A stretch of DNA of 64,000 nucleotides, taken from assembly GCF_030408635.1 (NCBI RefSeq), contig NZ_CP047198.1, positions 1,798,001-1,862,000 of the forward strand, written 5' to 3'. This DNA is from Corynebacterium coyleae. Its GTDB lineage: Bacteria; Actinomycetota; Actinomycetes; Mycobacteriales; Mycobacteriaceae. The notes under the pieces were generated by a model, which worked only from the letters and a program-made list of their open reading frames with translations, had not been told where the DNA came from and did no database searches. Positions 26,542 through 36,036 of this stretch are shown one piece after another. A program made the position numbers and the translations under genes. Within the stretch, counting starts at the first letter, position 1. Every line of letters starts with the position of its first letter.

Positions 26542-28374
26542 CTACAGCCACGCACCTTCAGCCCACATTGCTGCGAGGGCCAAACGCGACAACGCCACTC
26601 TTTTGCTCTTCTTCTCGACGTAACTGGTAAACAGGCTCGCCGATCGGCTTGGCCCAGCTGCCACCACAGTCTCAACAAGTTGAACAGTAGAAGAGTCCAG
26701 CATCGGTCTGAGTTTTTGCCAAACAGAGCTCTGCGCTACATACTCAGCTGCATAAAACTCAATTGCCCCCATAACCTTGGCAAAATCAGTCCCTTTATAG
26801 ACAGGCTCGTGGACGAAACCTGTAAATGGAGAAGGTTCGCCCCTCCTGTTCTTGAAAGACAGTCCAGATACGCCTGCTAGCGGACCATTCGCCTCAAAAC
26901 GTAGAGTTTTGGTCGTGTTAAGTGGCACCGTTAGCGCCTCCGGCCAAATCTGCTGAAGCGCGAAGAAACTCACATAGTTCGGCGCGCGGTTTTCGATCGG
27001 GATCGCATCACTTAAAGCAGTAACTTCAGAATCTGCCATTGGGTAACTCACCTGGCAATCTCGGTCCGTTTGGCTAGTTTGCGCCTCAAGGTAGCGACTC
27101 GACCGCATATCTCGCGCAAAGTTATATAGGACCTCCGCGTTGGAGACCGCAACCATAGAGCTCAGCCACCTCTCAAGGACATCCGAGCAGTACTCTGAGA
27201 GTTCATCGTTCACTAAACCACTCCCGCGGGTGAAAATCCGATAAAGCACTTCGTTTTCATCAGCAGTTGGGACGCTGTCCAGATACCCTTTAAACAGAGG
27301 CCATTGACCGAGGGTGATTGCGCCCCCGTTTGAGGACGGGTTAGTGGGAGAGAAAGGCGCCACAAGAGACTCCGAGGGAATCAGCCCGCCACTGTCTTTA
27401 ATGGACTTAACGAGCGACGAGAGGTAGTCGAAACGGACCAGCGGTTCCGGCGCCTTGATCACGTGAGACACTCCCGCCATTGATGCGAGTTGGGAAGCTA
27501 TTGCAACTTCTTTGTCGCTAGCAACCCCATGAGTTACACACTTAATTTCGTCGAAATCTGTTTTCGAAAAGAGGCCTAACAGAAACCTCGAGTCCAATCC
27601 CCCACTGAGCCTAATTTGCAGATCTCCATAAGATGATCGCGCGTAACACCGGCTGGCAGCATTTTCTAGAGCAGTAGCTAATTCAGGCGCTGCGTACCGG
27701 CGAGGATCCGACTGTTGATCAATCTCCGGTGTCGATTGGATAGGCGCAGCAACAAACGTAAAGCTCCTGCCGCTAATTGATAGAGCAGAACGCGATGGGA
27801 GTGTTGTCACGCTCTGGAACGGCGAGATTCCGGAAATCGAATAGCCGAATTCTAGGTACTCCGCCAGATACGCATGGTTAAGGTCCTCAATGCGGACTCG
27901 TCGTTTCAGTTCAGCGAGTTTGCAAATGATAGGCCGATTGCTGATTAGAAAGTGTTCCTGGGAATCGCAGAAATAGATGGGGTCCATAGCAGGGACTGTG
28001 TTCCATGCCAGAACTCGTTTAGCACTCGAATCTCCGTAAACTGTCGCAAATGAACCCCAAACTGGTTCACTAAAATACGCAGCCCCTGCACGAGATCTAA
28101 GGTTTCGCGCCAAGCGAGATGCAGTTTGATTCGCGGAAGAAACACACCACCTGCCGCCAGTCTTTGCAAAAGTGTCGTAGTCTTTCCCATTGGCGGCATG
28201 CCATTCTGCGATCCAAGCACCGCTGGGGTTGAGATCGGTGTGGACTACGGGGGTCTTCGCATATCGCGGTCCTAGAAACAGGTCGCTGTTACGATTTAGA
28301 GCTTCGAGAGTTGATTCCCTATCCTTACTAGTTTCTGCATTATACTTGGGAATTTTAACGATAAACAGCGACAC
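26542..28374 (-). CDS. Asparagine-synthetase-like protein 2 (no glutaminase Cys)
   Basis: 610 residues from the GTG at 28374. That start aligns with paralogue 1 (VSLFIVKIPKYN against MIFFALFPKSSA), puts SGGLDS at exactly 257-262 in both, and has AGAGGG seven bases upstream; an in-frame ATG at 28422 adds 16 residues and has no ribosome binding site. The PP-loop RLSGGLDSRFLLG is intact and position 2 is not Cys, so glutaminase activity is unlikely. It lies between two large glycosyltransferase genes on the same strand, which ties it to the polysaccharide. Amidation of an aminouronic acid residue is the inferred role; transfer of an amino acid to a sugar carboxylate is an alternative. Confidence 0.8.
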   Translation of the reverse strand: MSLFIVKIPKYNAETSKDRESTLEALNRNSDLFLGPRYAKTPVVHTDLNPSGAWIAEWHAANGKDYDTFAKTGGRWCVSSANQTASRLARNLRSRAGAAYFSEPVWGSFATVYGDSSAKRVLAWNTVPAMDPIYFCDSQEHFLISNRPIICKLAELKRRVRIEDLNHAYLAEYLEFGYSISGISPFQSVTTLPSRSALSISGRSFTFVAAPIQSTPEIDQQSDPRRYAAPELATALENAASRCYARSSYGDLQIRLSGGLDSRFLLGLFSKTDFDEIKCVTHGVASDKEVAIASQLASMAGVSHVIKAPEPLVRFDYLSSLVKSIKDSGGLIPSESLVAPFSPTNPSSNGGAITLGQWPLFKGYLDSVPTADENEVLYRIFTRGSGLVNDELSEYCSDVLERWLSSMVAVSNAEVLYNFARDMRSSRYLEAQTSQTDRDCQVSYPMADSEVTALSDAIPIENRAPNYVSFFALQQIWPEALTVPLNTTKTLRFEANGPLAGVSGLSFKNRRGEPSPFTGFVHEPVYKGTDFAKVMGAIEFYAAEYVAQSSVWQKLRPMLDSSTVQLVETVVAAGPSRSASLFTSYVEKKSKRVALSRLALAAMWAEGAWL

Positions 28375-28441
28375 TCTTCTACCCTCTAGATCAACTTGAA
28401 TTACGTTCTTCCCACGGTTCATTGGCTAAGGCTTTAAGCCT

Positions 28442-30559
28442 TTAGGGATCCTCGCGGTCGGCCACTTGGGCGAGCTTCCTAGCTGTTGAAAGACGGTTAG
28501 CCCAGGAATGCTCGTGCCAAATCGAATTCCAATCGGCACCACCGTGGCCGAATAACTTGAGCTGTATCAGAGTTTCAGCCAAGCTCGTTACATCAGCTTC
28601 ACACGGTATAACCACACCGCTTGGCCCGAAAAACCTTTCAACAGGCGATCCGCTGAATGCGAGGAATCGCAGCCCTTTCTCTATGTAGGAAACAGACTTA
28701 TAAGGAAACGCTTGACGAGCATAAGCTGATTCAAGCAACAGCACCCCAACAGTCTCCTGCGTTCTAGGTTCATAGCTGTCGAAGTCCCCGTTAAGAATCC
28801 TGATGTCGGGATGGTCTGCAATTCCACGTTGCAGCAACTCATCCAGAAGAATGTGCTGTTCAGCGGGGCGTACCAGAAAGTCAAATAGTAGAGATCTGTC
28901 ACTCAGTCCTTGATCTTCGGAAAGTAGGTATTGCGCCACCGCGTCTAAATAGCTGGGCATCTTGTACGCACTGCCGATGCCGCCTGAATAGAGTAGTGTG
29001 ACGCCAAGCTCCTCGCCTTCAATCCTTACGCAGTTTGCATGGTTTACTCCCGGCGGGAGTTCATCATTAGTAAATTGCACGTCGATTTCGCGGGCCACGA
29101 GCTGGTTGAAGAGCCGCGCACTTTCTTGCGAAGGACTGAGAATTGTACCAAAAGAACGGCTTATCCGTTCTAGCTCGAATTTTCCAGCAGCCCTTGCTTC
29201 CTGCGTACTTCCGCCCGAAACAATCTCTTCATCCAACCAATGCAAGTCGCGAACAAACCAAGCGGATGGGGTTGCTTGGCGAGCAGACAAGTGATCTAAA
29301 AGGCGATATAGCATGATAATGCCATCTTTCGCTCTAACCGGATTCGTCGAATTTTCCCCATACACGAAATCGCACCTCATACCACGTGAGACATATTCGC
29401 GAACTAGCTTTTCTCGACGCGCTAACACTCGTTGGTCAAAATTGAGTTGGATGGTGAGCGAGTCTTCTGACAACGCCAGGAACATATTCCGAATGCGTTG
29501 CGGGCGGGCTCCATCGGATCGGTTCTCAACTGCAGCGACGCTTGGAAAAAGTGAAAAGCTTCCGACGTCGCCGTAGTCTTCCCAAAACCATGGGACCTTC
29601 GTGCCTTCAAGGACGCTATCAAGAATCTCCCAGAAGGGACGCCCAACATCGATCTTGGGATCGATGTCAACTGGAGTCACTACCCGTTCAGGACTAATCA
29701 AACGGTAGGCCCACGTGGACGGGCTACCAACCACTACCCTCCGCAATGTTCGGGATGTCAAGCTTGCGCCAACCGTAGGGCGCACGACGATCGGATGCGG
29801 AGAATCAACGATCCCCGAGTAAGCTGCGACGCTATCCGCATCATCGTCCCAGAAATAGAGATGCGAGACCCCTCTCAGTCGAAGGGACACGGTACCCGAG
29901 TAGCTTCTAGAGGCCATAAAGTCCTTGTACCAATAGAAGGCATTGGACTCCATAAAACGAAGAGACACACCAAGAATGTCGACAACTTCTTGAAGCGCCA
30001 CGATCGACGGCTCCAGCCGTAAGTCTTCGAGCTTGCGCTGCCGAGAGTCATATACGACAGCTACATCTCCGCTTGCGGAGGTGAACGGAGAGAGATCCAA
30101 TGAGTTCTTAGCCGGATTCCAAAGAAACTGGGGAATTGTGGATCCGTGAGAAATAGCCTTTGTCATATCCCACTCGTTCATCAAAACAAGCGCTTCAGAA
30201 GCTTGACAAATGCTCTTGAATTGGACCACACGTTTACGGTTGCGACCACTAAAATCCAGATCGCCGTGCATCAAAACAGTTAAGAGCTTTACGCCCTCGA
30301 AGCGCTCAAGCGCAGTAACCGCAGCCTCAAACCCAAGCGCGACAACTAGATTCGGTAGAGATTCGGCGCCTGAATTATAAAAACGCTGCCGAATGAGTGA
30401 ACTTACTCCCGGGGCCCAGGCTGGGGAGGTTAATTCTGGACCAAGAAAACGGTCCTCACGTTGGAAGTGCACGGAAGGCACCAACTGAAGGGCTTTCAGC
30501 TCATCCAACAGAAAACCTAAAATCGGGGAAATCCGATCAGTTGTAATCAGAATGTTCAT
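28442..30559 (-). CDS. Putative tandem-domain glycosyltransferase
   Basis: 705 residues without a strong single-family signature. The N-terminal 190 residues (LPNLVVALGFEAAVTALERF, LVLMNEWDMTKAIS) look like the acceptor half of a GT-B enzyme. The C-terminal third has VTLLYSGGIGSAYKMPSYLD and LRFLAFSGSPVERFFGPSGV, resembling the donor half. A middle segment (about 190-360) is unassigned. It overlaps no neighbour: 10 bp after the GT4 gene at 30570 and 67 bp before AsnB-like gene 2, so all are probably one operon. A divergent glycosyltransferase is the best guess. Confidence 0.6.
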   Translation of the reverse strand: MNILITTDRISPILGFLLDELKALQLVPSVHFQREDRFLGPELTSPAWAPGVSSLIRQRFYNSGAESLPNLVVALGFEAAVTALERFEGVKLLTVLMHGDLDFSGRNRKRVVQFKSICQASEALVLMNEWDMTKAISHGSTIPQFLWNPAKNSLDLSPFTSASGDVAVVYDSRQRKLEDLRLEPSIVALQEVVDILGVSLRFMESNAFYWYKDFMASRSYSGTVSLRLRGVSHLYFWDDDADSVAAYSGIVDSPHPIVVRPTVGASLTSRTLRRVVVGSPSTWAYRLISPERVVTPVDIDPKIDVGRPFWEILDSVLEGTKVPWFWEDYGDVGSFSLFPSVAAVENRSDGARPQRIRNMFLALSEDSLTIQLNFDQRVLARREKLVREYVSRGMRCDFVYGENSTNPVRAKDGIIMLYRLLDHLSARQATPSAWFVRDLHWLDEEIVSGGSTQEARAAGKFELERISRSFGTILSPSQESARLFNQLVAREIDVQFTNDELPPGVNHANCVRIEGEELGVTLLYSGGIGSAYKMPSYLDAVAQYLLSEDQGLSDRSLLFDFLVRPAEQHILLDELLQRGIADHPDIRILNGDFDSYEPRTQETVGVLLLESAYARQAFPYKSVSYIEKGLRFLAFSGSPVERFFGPSGVVIPCEADVTSLAETLIQLKLFGHGGADWNSIWHEHSWANRLSTARKLAQVADREDP

Positions 30560-30569
30560 TACAAACCCT

Positions 30570-31916
30570 TCAGCGCGTCATTAATTCGATTTCGCGAGCT
30601 ACCGTTGCCTCCGCACCATTTAAATCTGCGCTTCGTTGGGCAGCGGCACGAGACATGGCCGAGAATAATTCTGGATCTCTAGCAACACGCAAGTACTCCT
30701 CAACCGCCGTTTCCACTTCGTCCTCCGCAAAGAGAATAGAGCAGCTGCTATCAGCAAACTCGGGAACCGCAGTCACCGGGCAAGTAATGGGCACAAGACC
30801 AGACGACATTGCCTCGTCACGTGAAACGCCCTGAGTATCGAATCTCGTGGGGACGATAAACATGCCAAATCTCTTGTGAAGATCCGCAATCTCCTCTTGT
30901 TTAATGAAATCCCGTCGCACGGTAACAACTTCATCGTCACGAAATTCATCGAATTCGTTGAAGTACTGACCATCTCCCACGATCAGAACTTCAAGATCTG
31001 CCCAGACAGGGGTCAGTTTCAGCTGGCGTAGGAACTCGGCGGCGATGTCCGCACCGTAGTTGTGGGCGTTAGCACTACGGACCCAAAGCAACTTGAATCG
31101 TTGCTGGGGATCCTTCTTCTCGTAGTCGAAAATCCGCGTGTCGACAAAGTTGTGAATAACTTCGCTGTTTTCTGAGCCGAAGTACACGCCCAGGTCATCC
31201 ATGGCAGCTTCACGCCACCAGTCCGATACGAAAATAAACCTGTCTACGTTTGAGTTGACGATTTCTTTCCATACATCCTCAGTCCGGAGACTGCGCTCAA
31301 TTCGAGCATTCAGCATGGCGACATCACGGATCCCGTAGGGCAACCTGGACCAATTCCTAGCCTCGTATCCGTGAATATAGAAAATTAGGTTCGCCGAATC
31401 GCGGATGTTTCCCTTGAGAACTTTCCACATCTCGGAGTTTGGGAAATGGACACTCACAGATGCGTATTCACGGGTGGAAATGAGGCCGGCTAGTTCGTTG
31501 ACGTATCCGGCAAGTACTTTCACTCCGTCAAAATCGTACACGTCTGGTCGAACACGTTTGCCAAAAGCAACGACGTCGACTTCCAACCCCGCTTCTTGAT
31601 AAAATTTTACGCGGCGATGCACAAAACCATTGGCGTACCGCTTCTCCTTCGACGGGTACTCGTTTGCGATAACAAGATGGCGTTGTCCCATCTCCTGTTT
31701 CGAGGTTTCACGAAGAAATTGTCGAGTAAAGCAGTATCGCTCTTCGCTCTCCAAGAGCTCTCCGGAGGGCAATTCAAGGCCTGGCCCCACCGTAAAGGTC
31801 TTACGGTGGGATTTTAAGTACTCGTTTTCTAGATAGAGTCTCGTGACGAGATCATCGTCTGAGTAACTAGGGGCAATTATCGACCGAGGGAGTGGGAGGT
31901 CGAAGTTCGGGTTCAT
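30570..31916 (-). CDS. GT4-type glycosyltransferase
   Basis: 448 residues from the ATG at 31916; an upstream in-frame start at 31958 would overlap the preceding gene. The N-terminal 90 residues are family-poor, then LVIANEYPSKEKRYANGFVH begins a GT-B fold, with IFYIHGYEARNWSRLPYG and RFIFVSDWWREAAM in the acceptor domain and the donor-domain block FGMFIVPTRFDTQGVSRDEA ending in an E-x7-E-like pattern. Starts 8 bp after the WbpA-like gene, so it is co-transcribed with the UDP-sugar genes. Product likely an intracellular glycosyltransferase that uses one of the aminouronic donors. Confidence 0.82.
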   Translation of the reverse strand: MNPNFDLPLPRSIIAPSYSDDDLVTRLYLENEYLKSHRKTFTVGPGLELPSGELLESEERYCFTRQFLRETSKQEMGQRHLVIANEYPSKEKRYANGFVHRRVKFYQEAGLEVDVVAFGKRVRPDVYDFDGVKVLAGYVNELAGLISTREYASVSVHFPNSEMWKVLKGNIRDSANLIFYIHGYEARNWSRLPYGIRDVAMLNARIERSLRTEDVWKEIVNSNVDRFIFVSDWWREAAMDDLGVYFGSENSEVIHNFVDTRIFDYEKKDPQQRFKLLWVRSANAHNYGADIAAEFLRQLKLTPVWADLEVLIVGDGQYFNEFDEFRDDEVVTVRRDFIKQEEIADLHKRFGMFIVPTRFDTQGVSRDEAMSSGLVPITCPVTAVPEFADSSCSILFAEDEVETAVEEYLRVARDPELFSAMSRAAAQRSADLNGAEATVAREIELMTR

Positions 31917-31924
31917 TGTCTTCG

Positions 31925-33214
31925 CTATCCGATAGTCAGCCGTGCAACTCCATCCCATTTCTGGGGCTGGGTGACGTTCCTGCCGTCAAAGAGGACCTTC
32001 ACACCAGGGATATCGCTCGGACTCAGTTCACGGTACTCGGCGTGGTCGGCCTGAATAATGGCTGCGCCCGCCTGCTCTCCAAGGTGGAACGGCTCCCACC
32101 CAAAGTTACGCAGTTCATCATCGGAATACATCGGATCATGAACCTTGACGATGGCACCCCGGCTCTGAAGGGCTCCAACTGTGGCGAAAACGCCGGAGAA
32201 CGCGGTTTCCTTGACCCCACCTCGGTATGACGCACCAAACACCACGACTGTCTGGCCGTTGAGAGCCCCAGATTCCTTCTCCAGTGTCTGAACACAGTAC
32301 TCGGGCATTCCTGCGTTGAAGAGTCTGGACTCGCGCACTATCGAGGCATCGGGATCGGTGGATAGGTACAGTCGCGGATAAACTGGGATGCAGTGGCCAC
32401 CTACTGCGATTCCAGGACGATGGATGTGGCTGAAGGGCTGTGAATTACAAGCGTCGATAACAGAATTTACATCGATTCCTTCCTTATCAGCGTAAACAGC
32501 GAACTGGTTTGCCAATCCAATATTCACATCCCGATATGTTGTCTCGGCGAGCTTCGCCAGCTCCGACGCCTCAGCAGACCCTAGGTCCCATACCCCGTTT
32601 TCCCTCGGTAGATCATCGCGCTCATCAAACTGTAATGCACCCGCGTAGAACTGTCGGGCAAGATCAGCACCTTCCTCAGAGAGCCCACCTATCAGTTTCG
32701 GATACCGGCGCAAATCCTCAAAGACTCGCCCAGTCAATACTCGCTCTGGGCTAAATACCAAGTGGAAGTCGTGCCCCTCTTTAAGGCCACTGATCTTTTC
32801 GATCATTGGCTTCCACCGGTTACGGGTTGTACCAACTGGAAGAGTGGTCTCATACGAAATAAGGGTTCCCGGCGTGAGGTGCTCCGCCAAGGACTGCGTT
32901 GCTGAATCCATCCACCCAAAGTCAGGCTGCCACGTCTCCTCGTCAACAAAGAGGGGTACTACCAGGACGATGACATCAGCATCAGGAATGGCTGCGCCAT
33001 AGTCTGTGGTAGCCCTAAGATGGCCACTGTTCACAACCTCCGCAAGATACTCCTCAAGGTGAGCTTCTCCGGGGAAAGGAGCGATGCCAGCGTTCACCTT
33101 ATCGACTGTCTCCGCGTTCACATCGACGCCAGCAACTTCGAATCCGGATCGCGCGAACTGAACGGCCAGCGGAAGGCCGATCTTTCCAAGCGCGACAACT
33201 GCAACTTTTTTCAT
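31925..33214 (-). CDS. wbpA: UDP-sugar 6-dehydrogenase, WbpA type
   Basis: 429 residues. A Rossmann fold opens at VALGKIGLPLAVQFA, the middle dimer helix region carries SELAKLAETTYRDVNIGLAN, and the catalytic cysteine is C275 in AVGGHCIPVYP. The family oxidises C6 of UDP-hexoses with two NAD+. The next three genes match WbpB, WbpE and WbpD, so this enzyme most likely converts UDP-GlcNAc to UDP-GlcNAcA, the first step toward UDP-2,3-diacetamido-2,3-dideoxy-glucuronic acid. It starts 2 bp after the WbpB-like gene ends. It differs from the second dehydrogenase at 39037, which is of WecC type. Confidence 0.85.
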   Translation of the reverse strand: MKKVAVVALGKIGLPLAVQFARSGFEVAGVDVNAETVDKVNAGIAPFPGEAHLEEYLAEVVNSGHLRATTDYGAAIPDADVIVLVVPLFVDEETWQPDFGWMDSATQSLAEHLTPGTLISYETTLPVGTTRNRWKPMIEKISGLKEGHDFHLVFSPERVLTGRVFEDLRRYPKLIGGLSEEGADLARQFYAGALQFDERDDLPRENGVWDLGSAEASELAKLAETTYRDVNIGLANQFAVYADKEGIDVNSVIDACNSQPFSHIHRPGIAVGGHCIPVYPRLYLSTDPDASIVRESRLFNAGMPEYCVQTLEKESGALNGQTVVVFGASYRGGVKETAFSGVFATVGALQSRGAIVKVHDPMYSDDELRNFGWEPFHLGEQAGAAIIQADHAEYRELSPSDIPGVKVLFDGRNVTQPQKWDGVARLTIG

Positions 33215-33216
33215 TT

Positions 33217-34209
33217 CTAAGCCTCCAAAAGGACAGTCTGGTTAGAATTTGCGGACTCAAGGGCAGCTTCAACAACGCGCATGGTCCGCAGCCCCTCAGC
33301 GAATGTAACGATCCCAGGTTTACCGTTCACGACCGCATCGCGGAATGCGCGGTGTTCCACAGATAGGGGCTCGGGCTTACTGATCGCGTAACGAATGACT
33401 TCGCCTTCAGAAACACCGCGGAAGTTGGATATCTGATCCCACTCGATTTCGTCGATACCGTTCTTGTAATAGGTAAGGTCACCCAGCACCGTTTCTGCGA
33501 CTAGTGCGCCGTTCTCCCCTGTAACCACGGTCTTGCGCTCCTTGTAAGGGCTCATCCAGTTCACAAGGTGGTTGACGATGACTCCATTGGCGAGGATACC
33601 GTTGATCGACACAAAATCCTCGTAGTCACGTCCAGACGCATTGTTGGTAGTCGCCGAGATCGACTGATACTCACTCTTGGCTACCCAAGCTGTCAGATCG
33701 AGATCGTGTGTAGCCAAATCCTTGACTACGCCAACGTCTTTAATACGCGCTGGGAAGGGCGACTGGCGCACGGTTGCAATCTGATGGATCTGCCCCAGAA
33801 GGCCTTCTTCAATCTTCTCACGCATAGCGCGAATTGCCGGATTACAACGTTCCACGTATCCGACAGCCCCCACCACTCCATGTTCCTCAACAAGTCCAGT
33901 GAGCTCTCTAGCTTCTTCAATGGTGGCGGCGAGCGGCTTTTCGACTAATACGTGAATGCCATTTTCAATGAGTTGCTTCGCAACAGCATGGTGTTCCGAC
34001 GTGGGGACTGCAACCACTACTGCGTCGACACCAGCATCAATCACCTGGGCAACGTCCGTGAACAGCGGGGTATCCCCTGCGACACCAAATTTATCTCCAA
34101 AGGGATCGGCAACTGCAATCAGTTCGGCACCATCGAGCGAACGAATGTTGCGAACGTGGTGCCGCCCCATCGAGCCGAGGCCGACTACTCCGTATCGCAA
34201 ATCGGCCAT
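33217..34209 (-). CDS. wbpB: Gfo/Idh/MocA oxidoreductase, WbpB/WlbA type
   Basis: 330 residues with the NAD-binding motif VVGLGSMGRHHVRNI and the family EKP motif at residues 90-92 (LVEKPLAATIEEA). The C-terminal part is the usual open beta-sheet substrate domain. By context it oxidises C3 of UDP-GlcNAcA to the 3-keto sugar; known WbpB/WlbA enzymes recycle NADH with 2-oxoglutarate. Its start overlaps the stop of the aminotransferase gene by 1 bp, so translation is coupled. Confidence 0.87.
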   Translation of the reverse strand: MADLRYGVVGLGSMGRHHVRNIRSLDGAELIAVADPFGDKFGVAGDTPLFTDVAQVIDAGVDAVVVAVPTSEHHAVAKQLIENGIHVLVEKPLAATIEEARELTGLVEEHGVVGAVGYVERCNPAIRAMREKIEEGLLGQIHQIATVRQSPFPARIKDVGVVKDLATHDLDLTAWVAKSEYQSISATTNNASGRDYEDFVSINGILANGVIVNHLVNWMSPYKERKTVVTGENGALVAETVLGDLTYYKNGIDEIEWDQISNFRGVSEGEVIRYAISKPEPLSVEHRAFRDAVVNGKPGIVTFAEGLRTMRVVEAALESANSNQTVLLEA

Positions 34210-35309
34210 TACGCACCAGCCTTAGCAACGAGGTTAACTGCTTCAACAATGCGGTTCAGATCTGCCTCACTCAAGCTCGGATGAACGGGTAGAGAGAGGC
34301 ACTGCTTCGCATACTTTTCCGTCTGTGGGAGATCCACACCTTCTGCGAATCCATTGAGAGAAGGCAGGCGGTGATTCGGCACCGGGTAATACACGCCCGA
34401 TCCAACACCATGTTCATCAGCCAACGCCTTCTGGAATCCGTCACGGTCTTCTTCAACCAAAACCGTGTACTGGTGGTAGACGTGAGTTGCCTCCGGATGC
34501 ACCTTTGGAGTGACGACCTCAGAAATGTTCGAGCTTAAGAAACTTGCATTTTTCTGGCGAGTTTCGGTCCAACCCGCCAGCTTCTCAAGTTGAACTAGCC
34601 CAATTGCCGCGTGGACATCCGTCATCCGGTTGTTGAAACCCACGAGTTCGTTCTGATAGCGAACCTCCATACCTTGGTTCCGCAGAAGCTGAACTTTGCG
34701 CCGAACATCAGGATCGTTCGTCGAGACAGCTCCGCCTTCAGCAGTTGTCATATTCTTCGTGGGATAGAAGCTAAATGCACCGAACTTGCCGAAGGTACCG
34801 ACTGGCTTCCCACCCCAAGTCGCTAAGTGAGCCTGTGCGCAGTCCTCGAAGACTTCAATTCCCGCTTCATCTGCGACCTGCTGCAAGGCCGTAAGATTCG
34901 CGGGATGGCCGTACAAATGGACCGGCATAATACCTTTGGTTCGATCTGTGATGCGAGACTTCACGTCTTCGGCATCCAAGCAGAAGTACTCATCAACGTC
35001 TGCGAAGACCGGGGTTGCTCCAACAGCTGCGACAGAGTTACCGGTGGCGGCAAAAGTAAACGACGGGACGATAACTTCATCACCCGGGCCAATACCAGCA
35101 GCCAAGAGGCCAAGGTGCAGCGCCGAGGTGCCTGAATTGACCGCGACCGCGAAACTATCCGCCAGGGCTTTCTCCCCAAACTTGTTTTCAAACTCTTCAA
35201 CCTTAGGGCCCTGCGCGATCATGCCTGATGCGAGAACGGCGTCAACCGCCCTTCGCTCATCGTCACCGATAATCGGCTTCGCAGCGGGAATAAACTCAAG
35301 GTTAGGCAT
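34209..35309 (-). CDS. wbpE: DegT/DnrJ/EryC1 aminotransferase, WbpE/WlbC type
   Basis: 366 residues. PLP lysine is K185 in FSFYPTKNMTTAEGGAV, with the preceding FEDCAQAHLATWGG block and the GTSALHLGLLAAGIGPGDEV phosphate-binding region of sugar aminotransferases. Expected reaction: transfer of the glutamate amino group to C3 of the 3-keto-GlcNAcA nucleotide. Lies 1 bp after the acyltransferase gene and is joined with the WbpB-like gene. Confidence 0.9.
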   Translation of the reverse strand: MPNLEFIPAAKPIIGDDERRAVDAVLASGMIAQGPKVEEFENKFGEKALADSFAVAVNSGTSALHLGLLAAGIGPGDEVIVPSFTFAATGNSVAAVGATPVFADVDEYFCLDAEDVKSRITDRTKGIMPVHLYGHPANLTALQQVADEAGIEVFEDCAQAHLATWGGKPVGTFGKFGAFSFYPTKNMTTAEGGAVSTNDPDVRRKVQLLRNQGMEVRYQNELVGFNNRMTDVHAAIGLVQLEKLAGWTETRQKNASFLSSNISEVVTPKVHPEATHVYHQYTVLVEEDRDGFQKALADEHGVGSGVYYPVPNHRLPSLNGFAEGVDLPQTEKYAKQCLSLPVHPSLSEADLNRIVEAVNLVAKAGA

Positions 35310-35310
35310 T

Positions 35311-35907
35311 TTAGATCTCCTTTAACTGATCGTCGGTTTCACGGAATTTTTTGCCTGTAACTGGGCACTGATAAACCGCTGTTTCACCATCTACTTGTCG
35401 AAGTGGCTGTCCAGCAGGGCCAACCCAACCGACTTGGCGCGCAGGCGTGCCGGCAACGATAGCGAAAGCCGGCACATCCTTTACTACGGTCGATCCAGCG
35501 GCAACCAATGCCCACTCACCGATCGTGACAGGAGCAACTAGAACGCTGCGCGCGCCGATAGCGGCCCCCTTCTGCACCGTAACTCCCACGGGCTCCCAGT
35601 CGGATGTGGATTTCAATGAACCGTCTTCGTTAATCGCGCGCGGATACTGGTCATTCGTGAGCACTACTGCAGGCCCGATAAAGACTCCGTCGTTCAGTAC
35701 CGCCGGCTCATACACCTGAGCCAGGTTCTGAATTTTGCAGTTATCACCAATGACAACACCTTCACCGACGTATGCACCTCGCCCGACGATGCAATTTTCC
35801 CCCAGGCGGGCGTTTTCTCGGACCTGCGCTAGGTGCCAGATCTTTGTCCCATCACCAATTTCGCATTGCTCCGAAACATCCGCGGTGGGTTGGACACTCG
35901 TTGCCAA
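35311..35907 (-). CDS. wbpD: Hexapeptide N-acetyltransferase, WbpD/WlbB type
   Basis: 198 residues forming a left-handed beta-helix: repeated I/V-G-x-x-x hexapeptides from IGDGTKIWHLAQV through VFIGPAVVLTNDQYP to IGARSVLVAPVTIGE. Such enzymes acetylate the 3-amino group of UDP-GlcNAc3NA with acetyl-CoA, finishing UDP-GlcNAc3NAcA. The C-terminal extension contains VYQCPVTGKKFRE. The start is TTG at 35907, backed by AGGAG six bases upstream. It is the first gene of the wbpDEBA run and has the inverted repeat at 35928 just upstream. Confidence 0.87.
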   Translation of the reverse strand: MATSVQPTADVSEQCEIGDGTKIWHLAQVRENARLGENCIVGRGAYVGEGVVIGDNCKIQNLAQVYEPAVLNDGVFIGPAVVLTNDQYPRAINEDGSLKSTSDWEPVGVTVQKGAAIGARSVLVAPVTIGEWALVAAGSTVVKDVPAFAIVAGTPARQVGWVGPAGQPLRQVDGETAVYQCPVTGKKFRETDDQLKEI

Positions 35908-35927
35908 CTTTTTCTCCTAATCTACGC

Positions 35928-35953
35928 ACTGGTCGACGCTCAATCCGACCAGT
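35928..35953. promoter_or_regulatory. Palindrome upstream of the wbpD-E-B-A run
   Basis: ACTGGTCG (35928-35935) and CGACCAGT (35946-35953) form a perfect 8-bp inverted repeat with a 10-bp spacer, 20 bp ahead of the TTG start of wbpD. It could be an operator or a leader hairpin. AT-rich sequence (TTAAAGTAATACTCATAA on the minus strand) just upstream could supply a -10 region. Confidence 0.45.
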
Positions 35954-36036
35954 TATGAGTATTACTTTAACGCGCGGCATTGAAGTTCTCTCACCAAGGT
36001 CACGCTAATTCCGCAAGAGTTCAAGCGAAACCTTGA

